Assembly (NCBI RefSeq): GCF_003051005.1
Contig: NZ_QAOW01000003.1
Coordinates: 124,001-188,000 of the forward strand
Origin: Rhodococcus sp. OK519
GTDB lineage: Bacteria; Actinomycetota; Actinomycetes; Mycobacteriales; Mycobacteriaceae
Length of the DNA: 64,000 nt
Direction of reading: 5' to 3'
A program made the position numbers and the translations under genes. How positions within the stretch are numbered: the stretch's first letter is position 1; each line of letters starts with the position of its first letter. Shown in pieces: positions 20,288-27,927 of this stretch. The notes under the pieces were generated by a model. That model searched no databases and was not told where the DNA came from. It saw only the letters and a program-made list of their open reading frames with translations.

Positions 20288-20308
20288 GTTGAGTCTTACT
20301 GACTCATG
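20288..20308 (-). promoter_or_regulatory. HAIR element (HspR operator)
   Basis: GTTGAGT-N7-ACTCATG closely matches the HspR consensus CTTGAGT-N7-ACTCAAG, with TTGAGT and ACTCA intact. It lies 18 bases upstream of the Clp ATPase start, overlapping the 5' leader. Confidence 0.8.
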
Positions 20309-20533
20309 GAACATGCCTGGGAAAGAATCAATTCCCGACCGTCCAGAATCTTCGACACCAGAGCGTCCCCCGCCCTGCCCGCACCTCTCCCACCGATCCC
20401 ACCGACACCCTGACCTGGATGTTCTCGAGAAATCCGAGCGTCGACCCGGCGATTGTGAGAGGCGACACAGTTCCATCTGCGGCGTCAACTGTTCGACAGC
20501 CGGCGCGGAGTCATCGGTGGGAGGATCGCGTCC

Positions 20534-21073
20534 GTGTCGACTGCCTCCGGTGACTTCGAATTGACGATGGACGAGCTACGAGTGGTCACCCACTTTTCCG
20601 CGGAGAGCGCCCGAGACGTGCTTCCGGTGTTCGAGGACGCGGTCCCAGGTGATCCCCGTCCACGAGCAGCCCTCGACGCTGCGTGGGAGTTCGTCAACGG
20701 TGCGAGGCGGACCACGTTGCAGCGCGTCACCTCAGTGGATGCACACCGAGCCGCGAAGGCCGCGGCCACCGAAGCCGCGCGTCTCGCTGCCCGGTGCGCC
20801 GGCGATGCCGCGGCCGCCGCGTACCTGCACCCGATATCGCGAGCGCACCAGGTGGGACACATTCTGCGCGCCGCCGCGGGCGCTGCCCGCGTCGCAGAGT
20901 TGAATGCGGGCGACGATCCCGCCGTCGGAGACTTGATGATCGAGCAGGCCCGGCAGCGCGCAACACCGATTCTGATCGATGTTCTGTCCCGCTACCCCGC
21001 CGCGCCGACCGCCCGGAATCGCGTTGAACAACTCATGAGCACCCTGGACGACGCCCTGCGCGCGCCCAGCTGA
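20534..21073 (+). CDS. Putative immunity protein (Imm-5-like), orphan
   Basis: The 179-residue Ala-rich, all-helical protein begins with a FELTMDELRVVTHFSAESARD stretch and repeats Ala-rich helices with conserved His residues (VDAHRAAKAAATEAA, YLHPISRAHQVGHIL). This pattern matches proteins annotated as putative immunity protein/Imm-5-like, often mislabelled as exonuclease SbcC. It has no signal peptide or membrane segment. The GTG start has GGAGG about 9 bases upstream. No toxin, Rhs/polymorphic-toxin or secretion gene is adjacent. It lies divergent from clp and ahead of an unrelated MFS gene. Family assignment is from memory and its function here is unproven. Confidence 0.6.
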   Translation: MSTASGDFELTMDELRVVTHFSAESARDVLPVFEDAVPGDPRPRAALDAAWEFVNGARRTTLQRVTSVDAHRAAKAAATEAARLAARCAGDAAAAAYLHPISRAHQVGHILRAAAGAARVAELNAGDDPAVGDLMIEQARQRATPILIDVLSRYPAAPTARNRVEQLMSTLDDALRAPS

Positions 21074-21129
21074 GGAGACTCCGGATCCGGCTTGACCTCG
21101 AGCGCACTCGAGCTTCTACCTTCGGGTCC

Positions 21130-22566
21130 ATGACAACGCGAACCGAAGGCACCGGAACCTGGGGGCAACTGCTGAGCGGGCGCCATCTCGGAGTCGCCGC
21201 CGTGTTGGCCGGCGGAGTGGCGCTGTACGCGACCAACGTCTATCTCACGAGCAGCCTGCTGCCCACCGCGATCGACGACATCGGTGGGCTGCGTTACTAC
21301 GCCTGGACGTCGACCGTCTTCCTCATCGCCTCGGTGCTCTCTTCGATGATCGTCAGCCGGACGCTCGCCGCTCAGGGGCCACGCCGGGCGTACCTGATCG
21401 GCCTGACGGTGTTCGCGTTCGGAACCGCGGTGTGTGCACTGAGCCCGACGATGGAACTGCTACTGGCCGGACGCGCCGTGCAGGGTTTCGGCGGCGGCCT
21501 GCTCGCCGGTCTCGGATACGCGGTGATCAACTCCGCGCTGCCCCGGCATCTTTGGACCCGCGCCAGCGCGTTGGTCTCCACCATGTGGGGCGTCGGCACC
21601 CTGGTGGGCCCCGCTGTCGGCGGGGCATTCGCACAGTTCGGCGCATGGCGCTGGGCCTTCGGCGCGCTGATCGTGTGCACCGTGGCGGTCGCCGTCCTCG
21701 TTCCGATAGTCCTGCCACCGCACCGCGGTGAACGCGACCGCGCCGTCGCGCCCGTACCGGTGGTCCCGCTGGCGCTCCTCACGGCCGCGACCCTGCTGGT
21801 GAGCGTCGCCGGCCTCCTCTCCGACGCCGCGATCTCGGGCGCCGCCGTCGCCGGCGCGGTGGCGCTGGTCGTATGGTTCGTCGCGGCCGACCGGCGCAAC
21901 CCGCACGGGGTGCTGCCACCGTCGACGTTCACCGGGTCGTCCCTGAAATGGGTGTACCTGACCATCGCGGTCCTCGCGATGGCGTCGACGGTCGAGACGT
22001 TCGTCCCGCTGTTCGGGCAACAACTCGCGGGGTTGGCGCCCGTGGTAGCCGGATTCCTCGGTGCCGCACTGGCTCTCGGTTGGACGGTGGGTGAGATTCC
22101 GAGCGCGTCGGCCGCCGCGCCGCGCATGGTCCGCCGCATCGTCCGGTCCGGACCGATCCTCGTCGCGGCCGGGCTCACGCTCATGGCGGTGGTCCTCGCC
22201 GAGGAGGCCGGGAGCGGACGCGTCGCGCTCTGGGCGGCCGGACTGATCATCGCCGGCGCGGGCATCGGCATGGCGTGGCCGCACCTCGCGGTCGGCGCAA
22301 TGAACGCCGTGGCCGAACCGGCCGAGGGTGCCCGTGCCTCGGCCGCGATCAACACCGTGCAGTTGATCGCCAACGCGTTCGGCACCGCACTGGCCGGCGT
22401 GCTGGTGAACCTCGGCGGACAGTCCGAAATGCGCTCGGCACAACTGCTGCTGTTCGGATTTGCCGCACTCGCGCTCGTCGGCGGCTGGACCGCGTGGCGG
22501 GCTGCGCCGTCGGACGGCCGCCCGAACCGGGCGGGCCGCCGCGACGTCGAAGCGACCGCGGTTTAG
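21130..22566 (+). CDS. MFS transporter, multidrug type
   Basis: The 478-residue membrane protein has 12-14 hydrophobic segments. It shows the N-terminal YLTSSLLPTAIDDIGG segment, an atypical loop-2/3 motif (RTLAAQGPRRAY) lacking the usual Asp, and GRAVQGFGGGLLAGLGYAVI in segment 4. The exporter motif region is STMWGVGTLVGPAVGG. The C-terminal tail is basic and soluble. Substrate unknown. The stop is 1 base from the end of the convergent VOC gene, with no room for a terminator between them. Confidence 0.85.
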   Translation: MTTRTEGTGTWGQLLSGRHLGVAAVLAGGVALYATNVYLTSSLLPTAIDDIGGLRYYAWTSTVFLIASVLSSMIVSRTLAAQGPRRAYLIGLTVFAFGTAVCALSPTMELLLAGRAVQGFGGGLLAGLGYAVINSALPRHLWTRASALVSTMWGVGTLVGPAVGGAFAQFGAWRWAFGALIVCTVAVAVLVPIVLPPHRGERDRAVAPVPVVPLALLTAATLLVSVAGLLSDAAISGAAVAGAVALVVWFVAADRRNPHGVLPPSTFTGSSLKWVYLTIAVLAMASTVETFVPLFGQQLAGLAPVVAGFLGAALALGWTVGEIPSASAAAPRMVRRIVRSGPILVAAGLTLMAVVLAEEAGSGRVALWAAGLIIAGAGIGMAWPHLAVGAMNAVAEPAEGARASAAINTVQLIANAFGTALAGVLVNLGGQSEMRSAQLLLFGFAALALVGGWTAWRAAPSDGRPNRAGRRDVEATAV

Positions 22567-22567
22567 A

Positions 22568-23107
22568 TCAGACGCGCGAGCGAGCCGCGAACACGCGCTC
22601 CCACAGATGCCGATCGGTGCGCGGACCGCCGTGGGTGTCGGCGCCGTAGCGCGCGATCTCGGCGGCGATGTCGAGCGGACGCGTCGGCGGCTGCGCGGGA
22701 ACGAGTTCGTCGATCGCGAGTTCGTCCGGTACCAGCCAGCACACCTCGAACTCGATGCCGTCCGGGTCGGCGGCGTACAGCGCCTTGGTGGAGCAGTGGT
22801 TGCTGGCACCGGTCAGCGCGCCGGCCGCGAGCAGGCGGTCCCGCATCTCGGCCAGCCCGGCGAGTGTGTCGACCTCCCAGGCCAGGTGGTACAGCCCGAC
22901 GTTGCCCGGCGTCACCCGGCTCGCCGGGTTGGGGCTCTGGAACAGGCCCAGGTCGTGGTCGTTCGCCGAGTCCGGCGCCTGCAGGAACGCCGCACCGGGG
23001 AAACCGCCCGGCAATGCCTTGAACCCGAGCACATCCTGATAGAACGCCAGACTGCGCTGCAGGTCCGACACGAACAGGACGGCGTGGTTGAGTCGCTCGA
23101 TCGCCAA
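22568..23107 (-). CDS. VOC-superfamily (glyoxalase/extradiol dioxygenase fold) protein
   Basis: The 179-residue protein has paired beta-alpha-beta-beta-beta modules with metal-ligand candidates His in LNHAVLF, His in LYHLAWEV and Glu in GIEFEVCW. That triad suits a divalent-metal dioxygenase or glyoxalase-type enzyme of the size of catechol-2,3-dioxygenase-like proteins. The TTG at 23107 is favoured by GGAGG 9 bases upstream; the open frame beyond it belongs to the antisense of the next gene. The start is only 6 bases after the SDR stop, so the two are co-transcribed and may act on the same compound. Confidence 0.82.
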   Translation of the reverse strand: MAIERLNHAVLFVSDLQRSLAFYQDVLGFKALPGGFPGAAFLQAPDSANDHDLGLFQSPNPASRVTPGNVGLYHLAWEVDTLAGLAEMRDRLLAAGALTGASNHCSTKALYAADPDGIEFEVCWLVPDELAIDELVPAQPPTRPLDIAAEIARYGADTHGGPRTDRHLWERVFAARSRV

Positions 23108-23112
23108 CGCGG

Positions 23113-23994
23113 TCAGCCTCCGAAGTCGTAGGTGACGCCGGTGAGTTGCTCCGACGCCGACCACAATTGTCGCGCAACGCTCCGGTCGTGCGACTTCCGG
23201 TTCGAGGAAACCACTTTGGGATAGCCGCGCGTCTCGAACATCGACGACGGGCCGAGGTAGCTGCCGCCGATCGCGTCGGGGACGGTGGCGGCGTACAGCA
23301 TCGGCAGCGCGCCCATCTCGGCCGACTGGGCGATGAACGGATTCGCCAGTGCCATGACACGGCTCGAGATCGACTCGGTGTGCGACTGCAGATTCGTCGC
23401 GGCATATCCGGGATGGGATGCGAGTGCCTTCACCGTCGATCCCGCCGCGGCCAGCCTGCGCTGCAACTCGTACGTGAACAACAGGTTCGCAAGCTTGGAC
23501 TGCCCGTAGGCCGGCCAGCGACGGTACGTCCGCCGCTCCCAGTTCAGGTCGTCGAGGTCGATGCTGCCGATCTTGTGCATCGCACTCGACATCGTGACCA
23601 CGCGGTCGCGAACCTTGCCCAGCAGCAGACCGGTGAGCGCGAAGTGCCCCAGATGGTTGGTCCCGATCTGCATCTCGAACCCGTCGGCAGTGCGGCGCAA
23701 CGGGACCGCCATCACGCCCGCGTTGTTGACGAGCACGTCGACCGAGTCGACCGAGTCCGCGAACTCCCGCACGGACGCCAGGTCGGCGAGATCGAGTCGT
23801 CGTACCTCGGCCCTCTCCCCCAGCGGCGCCGCCACGGCCCGCCCCTTCTCGACGTCGCGGCACGCGAGGATCACGTGCGCACCCGCCTTGACGAGCGCCT
23901 TGGTCGCCTCCGCCCCCAGTCCACTGTTCGCACCCGTCACGACGAACGTGCGGCCGCGCTGATCGACGATGTCCCCTGCATCCCATGTGGTCAT
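23113..23994 (-). CDS. Short-chain dehydrogenase (retinol-dehydrogenase/WW-oxidoreductase type)
   Basis: The 293-residue SDR has TGANSGLG cofactor motif, NNAGVM, a catalytic Ser in VTMSSAMHK and the pair YGQSK. The C-terminal extension is longer than in classical SDRs, as in protochlorophyllide/retinol-dehydrogenase-like members. The ATG at 23994 was chosen; a GTG six bases earlier is equally possible and neither has a clear ribosome site. It forms a two-gene unit with the VOC gene. Confidence 0.85.
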   Translation of the reverse strand: MTTWDAGDIVDQRGRTFVVTGANSGLGAEATKALVKAGAHVILACRDVEKGRAVAAPLGERAEVRRLDLADLASVREFADSVDSVDVLVNNAGVMAVPLRRTADGFEMQIGTNHLGHFALTGLLLGKVRDRVVTMSSAMHKIGSIDLDDLNWERRTYRRWPAYGQSKLANLLFTYELQRRLAAAGSTVKALASHPGYAATNLQSHTESISSRVMALANPFIAQSAEMGALPMLYAATVPDAIGGSYLGPSSMFETRGYPKVVSSNRKSHDRSVARQLWSASEQLTGVTYDFGG

Positions 23995-24049
23995 GGCCAC
24001 AGACTACGGAAATCGGGTGGACCGGAGTGCGGATGCGCGCGAGACGTCC

Positions 24050-25039
24050 TCACCACGCGTTCAACGCATTCAGGATCTGGGGCCGCGCCTGCCACAACTC
24101 CGCCGACCAGTAGGGCCACGCGTGGGTGCCGGTGCCGCGGAACTGGAAGTTCGCAGGAATTCCCAGCGTGAGCAGTCGGACCTGGAAGGCCCGAGTGGTG
24201 ACCATCGACAGGAATTCGAGGCCCATCGCCATCGTGGTGTTCCAGTAGCCGACCAGATCCGTGGGTCGGTCGTACACACCAGGTATCCCATTGCCCGCGG
24301 ACACGTACATCGACAAGCCCTGCAACTGGGGCGCCGACATGAACGGGTCGTTGCGGAGCCAGGCTGGGTCCCACGGGAAGCCCCACATCGAGTCGGCGTT
24401 GTAGCGGCCGGCGTCGTACATCGCGATGCGGATGGCCTCCCGCATCCCGGGCGCGGTCGTGTTGAGGTAGCCCGACAACGAACCCGCGAATCGGAACTGG
24501 TCACGATGGTGAGCCGCGAGCGTCATTGCCGCCGTTCCGCCCATCGACAGTCCGACGACTCCGGTATTCGTCCGGTCCACACCGAAATTGGCGAGATAGT
24601 CGGGCAGTTCTCGCGTCAGGAAAGTCTCCCACTTGTAGGTGATGGGCTGCGCGTTGAAATTGCTGGGGTTGTACCAGTCCGAATAGAAACTTGCTTCACC
24701 ACCCACCGGCATGACAACGGTGACGTTGTCGAGGGCGAACTGCTCCATCGCGTTGGTCTCGAAACTCCACGCGTTGCGATCGTTGCGCGCCCGCATGCCG
24801 TCGAGCAGATACAGAGACGCACCGCCACCGCGGGAGGCCCATTGGACCTGGACCTTGATGTTCCCCATCGAGGACGGGACCCATACTTCCTGGTAACCGC
24901 CCCGCGGCACCTGGCGTGCTACACGCGCCGCGGCGTCGGGCGCCGCAACCAGCACACAGCCCGCGCAGGTGATCAAGGCGACGAGAACCGCTACCAGTCG
25001 ACGCTGCCAGAGCCTCGGCCAATTTCCCGCGTAATGCAT
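24050..25039 (-). CDS. Antigen 85/mycolyltransferase-type secreted esterase
   Basis: The 329-residue alpha/beta hydrolase is preceded by a long basic signal peptide (about residues 1-38 ending in AAA). The catalytic Ser165 lies in GLSMGG, with candidates Glu275 and His306 (THAWPYW) completing the Ag85 triad. The LYLLDGMRA and NDRNAW blocks are diagnostic. These enzymes transfer mycolates from trehalose monomycolate onto arabinogalactan or a second trehalose in the outer envelope. Mycolate-containing genera carry many paralogues. It stands alone, with a 500-base AT-rich upstream region. Confidence 0.92.
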   Translation of the reverse strand: MHYAGNWPRLWQRRLVAVLVALITCAGCVLVAAPDAAARVARQVPRGGYQEVWVPSSMGNIKVQVQWASRGGGASLYLLDGMRARNDRNAWSFETNAMEQFALDNVTVVMPVGGEASFYSDWYNPSNFNAQPITYKWETFLTRELPDYLANFGVDRTNTGVVGLSMGGTAAMTLAAHHRDQFRFAGSLSGYLNTTAPGMREAIRIAMYDAGRYNADSMWGFPWDPAWLRNDPFMSAPQLQGLSMYVSAGNGIPGVYDRPTDLVGYWNTTMAMGLEFLSMVTTRAFQVRLLTLGIPANFQFRGTGTHAWPYWSAELWQARPQILNALNAW

Positions 25040-25540
25040 CGAAACTACTTCCTGCCACCGCCGCCGACCTCGACGAACAACCGAACACGATCATCAGTTG
25101 ATCCCCATTTCACCGACCGCCGTTAACGAACTTAAATGTGGTAAAAATCTCGCAATTCGATTTCTTGAGAATTCGCTGAGAGTTTCCGGAGATTCACTTT
25201 TTTCGTGGTACGCGATGAAGGGAATGCCGACATGCGGCGTGATCAGCAGAAACGGCGGGACGGGGGCCGGACACCTCCCGTCTCGCGCACTTCGACGCGA
25301 ACCGGATCGCGATGAGTCCGGACACAGACGGGCACCCCGCGGCGAAACGGACCACGCCTGTTGTTGACGATTCACATCGACCGTGCCGCCTGCCGGACAG
25401 ACCGGAGGAGAAGGCAGCGCCACCACTCACCCCTCGAGAGTGGCGGACGCCGCAACTTACCGAAGGGTAAGGTATGAGTGTGTGCACGTCAACGACCTGC
25501 ACACGACTTCCCGCGGGCGCGGACCCGGTACCGTCGAGGC
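25040..25540. other. Divergent intergenic region upstream of the mycolyltransferase and pseudouridine synthase
   Basis: No gene is supported here. Bases 25125-25215 are AT-rich compared with neighbours and are likely promoter DNA for the mycolyltransferase. Bases 25456-25471 form the palindrome CTTACC-N4-GGTAAG, about 70 bases ahead of the pseudouridine synthase start. It could be an operator or part of a -10 region. Open frames across the segment lack ribosome sites and family features. Confidence 0.55.
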
Positions 25541-26434
25541 GTGCCCGCCGCCCCCCTGCCCGTCCGCGACGGACTGAATCCCACCCGACTGCGACTGCCG
25601 GACGACGGCGAATGGGCCACCGCGCTCACCTATCTGCTGGCCCGGTTTCCGTCCGACGCGGCGCGCCTGCGAGAGAAGGTGCACGCCGGCGAGGTGGTCG
25701 ACGAGCGCGGCACCCCGATCACCGAGTCCACCGCGTACCGGCCCCGCGCGTTCCTCTATCTCTACCGCGATCCGCCGGTCGAGAAGCGCGTGCCGTTCGA
25801 GGTGGACATCCTGCACCGGGATGAAAACGTGCTGGTGGTCGACAAGCCCCACTTCCTCGCGAGCACACCCCGCGGCGCGTACGTCGTCGAGTCGGCACTC
25901 GTGCGCCTGCGGCGCGAACTCGATCTGCCCGAACTGACGCCGGCTCACCGACTCGACCGGATCACCGCCGGCGTCCTGCTGTTCACGGTCCGCCGGGAGG
26001 CCCGCCGGGCGTACCAGTCGCTGTTCGACGAGCGACGGGCCGCCAAGGAGTACGAGGCCCTGGCCCGACACGACGAGACGGTCCGGTTCCCGGTCACGGT
26101 GCGAAGCCGAATCGTCAAGGAACGCGGAGTTCTACAGGCCCGCGAGATTTCCGGGGAACCGAACGCGGAGAGCCGGATCGACCTGATCGACGTCCGCGAC
26201 GGCATCGGCCGCTACCGCCTGTCGCCGCGCACCGGCAAGACCCACCAGTTGCGCCTGCACATGTCCTCGCTCGGGCTGCCGATCATCGGCGACAACTTCT
26301 ACCCGCGCTTCTACGACGTGGCGGCCGACGACTACTCCGATCCGCTGCGCCTACTGGCTCGCAGCCTCGAGTTCGACGATCCGTACACCGGGGCCCGGCG
26401 CCGGTTCGAAAGCCGGCGGACGCTCCCTGCCTGA
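25541..26434 (+). CDS. RluA-family pseudouridine synthase
   Basis: The ~297-residue enzyme isomerises uridine to pseudouridine in rRNA or tRNA. The catalytic motif HRLDRITAGVLLF with its Asp is present. Further motifs are VVDKPHFL upstream and the C-terminal RTGKTHQLRLHMSSLGLPIIGD. An N-terminal S4-like segment (about residues 30-75) precedes the catalytic domain. GTG 25541 is favoured, since sequence upstream is Arg-rich and non-family; a GTG at 25478 would add 21 residues. Target nucleotide unknown. Confidence 0.87.
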   Translation: MPAAPLPVRDGLNPTRLRLPDDGEWATALTYLLARFPSDAARLREKVHAGEVVDERGTPITESTAYRPRAFLYLYRDPPVEKRVPFEVDILHRDENVLVVDKPHFLASTPRGAYVVESALVRLRRELDLPELTPAHRLDRITAGVLLFTVRREARRAYQSLFDERRAAKEYEALARHDETVRFPVTVRSRIVKERGVLQAREISGEPNAESRIDLIDVRDGIGRYRLSPRTGKTHQLRLHMSSLGLPIIGDNFYPRFYDVAADDYSDPLRLLARSLEFDDPYTGARRRFESRRTLPA

Positions 26435-26542
26435 ACCGCCGGAGGGGATTTTCCCGCTACGTGGGTCGAACCGGGCCACGCCAAACCAAGCAAGTGCTAG
26501 TTTGCCCACAGCCCAGACGGATCGACACACCGGGAGTACGCC

Positions 26543-27319
26543 GTGAGCACCTCATCCTCGAGTTCGACGACCACCACCGCCCTCGTCACCGGAGGCACCG
26601 GCGGAATCGGCGCCGCGATCGTCCGGCAACTCGCCGCCGAAGGACACAACGTGGTCCTGACGTACAGGTCCAATGCCGAGGCCGCCGCGAAGTTGGTGGC
26701 CGAGGCCGAGGAACTCGGCGTGCGCGCCGCGGCGCACTCCATCGACCTCACGGACGCGCAGCAACTGGCCGACCTGGTCGGCACGGTCACCGCCGACTTC
26801 GGCGACCTGTCGGTGCTCGTCCACGCCGCCGGCCCGCACGTGCCGATGGTGCACTTGTCGCGAGTCGAGCCGTCCACCTACGCACAGCATCTCAACGACG
26901 AGGCGACCGCCTTCTTCACCGTCGTGCGGGCCTGCCTGCCGGCGCTACGCGAGGCGTCGGGGTCGGTGGTCGCCGTGACCACCGCAGCCACCGACCGCTA
27001 CCCCGTCCGGGACGGCCTGTCCGCGGGAACCAAGGGGGCCGTCGAGGCGCTCGTGCGCGGGTTCGCAGCAGAGGAGGGCCGCTACGGTGTCCGCTTCAAT
27101 GCGGTGGGCCCGGGCATGCTCACCGACGGCATGGCCGAACGCCTGATCAGTTCCCAGAGCCTCGACCAGCGCGCGCTCGACGTCACGATGAGTCGAATCC
27201 CGCTGCAGAAGTTCGGCACCGCGATCGACATCGCCGAGGCCGTCTGCTTCCTCGCGAGCGACAAGGCCGGCTTCGTGACGGGCCAGAAACTCAACGTCGA
27301 CGGCGGTTACACCGTCTGA
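26543..27319 (+). CDS. SDR-family oxidoreductase lacking the catalytic Tyr
   Basis: The 258-residue protein has the SDR fold: cofactor motif TGGTGGIG, HAAG in place of NNAG, and a C-terminal VDGGYTV. It resembles 3-oxoacyl-ACP reductase FabG in length. The usual YxxxK pair reads SAGTK at the expected place, so the Tyr is replaced by Ser while the Lys is kept. That makes ordinary ketoreductase activity doubtful. The GTG start has GGGAG 6 bases upstream. It is not in an obvious operon and converges on the TetR gene at 27341. Confidence 0.85.
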   Translation: MSTSSSSSTTTTALVTGGTGGIGAAIVRQLAAEGHNVVLTYRSNAEAAAKLVAEAEELGVRAAAHSIDLTDAQQLADLVGTVTADFGDLSVLVHAAGPHVPMVHLSRVEPSTYAQHLNDEATAFFTVVRACLPALREASGSVVAVTTAATDRYPVRDGLSAGTKGAVEALVRGFAAEEGRYGVRFNAVGPGMLTDGMAERLISSQSLDQRALDVTMSRIPLQKFGTAIDIAEAVCFLASDKAGFVTGQKLNVDGGYTV

Positions 27320-27340
27320 CCCGGTCGCCGGCGGCCGAGA

Positions 27341-27916
27341 TCACGGCAGCAGCATGCGGGCCGAGATCTCGAGCCGATCGGCGATGTGGATGTACGAGTC
27401 GTAGCCCATCCCGGCGCGCAGCAGCGCACCCGCGTACAACATCTCGAGCGCCTCGAGGAGATCGACGTCGGACTCGTCGGACTCGTCGCCCATCGCAGCG
27501 AGCAGACGCTTGCGGATCTCGATCCCGATCCGCGCCCGCAGGTGCTCGACGTCGGGGTCGCGACCGAGCAGGGCGGTCGTCACCGCGGAGGCCAGTTCGG
27601 GCTCGTCCGAGACGAGCAGCGCGACGCTGCGCAGCACCTCGACCACGCGGGTGGTCCGGTCCTCGGAGACGACCTCATCGGTCGGCAGCGCCGACAGTCG
27701 GCGCCAGAACACCTCCGCGACGACATGTTCCTTCGACGAGAAGTAGGTGTATGCCGTCGCGGGCGCCACCCCCGCCCGCGCGGCCACCAAACGAACGGTC
27801 AATCCGGCGAACCCGTTCTCGCGTAACACCTCCACAGCGCAGCGAGTGAGCCGAGACACCGTCTCGGCCTGCTTGGCCGTCAGACGACGACGGGTCGATT
27901 CGAAATTGCCAGACAC
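27341..27916 (-). CDS. TetR-family regulator, third gene of the hsaA-kstD operon
   Basis: The 191-residue TetR protein has its helix-turn-helix at about residues 36-62 (LTVRLVAARAGVAPATAYTYF). A ligand domain follows, ending in GMGYDSYIHIADRLE. The GTG at 27916 lies 12 bases after the KstD-like gene's stop, with no clear ribosome site, so it is probably translated by coupling. Placement at the end of a catabolic operon suggests feedback control of that operon. No operator can be assigned to it specifically. Confidence 0.83.
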   Translation of the reverse strand: MSGNFESTRRRLTAKQAETVSRLTRCAVEVLRENGFAGLTVRLVAARAGVAPATAYTYFSSKEHVVAEVFWRRLSALPTDEVVSEDRTTRVVEVLRSVALLVSDEPELASAVTTALLGRDPDVEHLRARIGIEIRKRLLAAMGDESDESDVDLLEALEMLYAGALLRAGMGYDSYIHIADRLEISARMLLP

Positions 27917-27927
27917 ATGTCCGGAGG

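Noticed and set aside
25094-25426. 110-codon minus-strand frame upstream of the mycolyltransferase
   Set aside because: No ribosome site, no domain, composition shifts within the frame; more likely promoter DNA.
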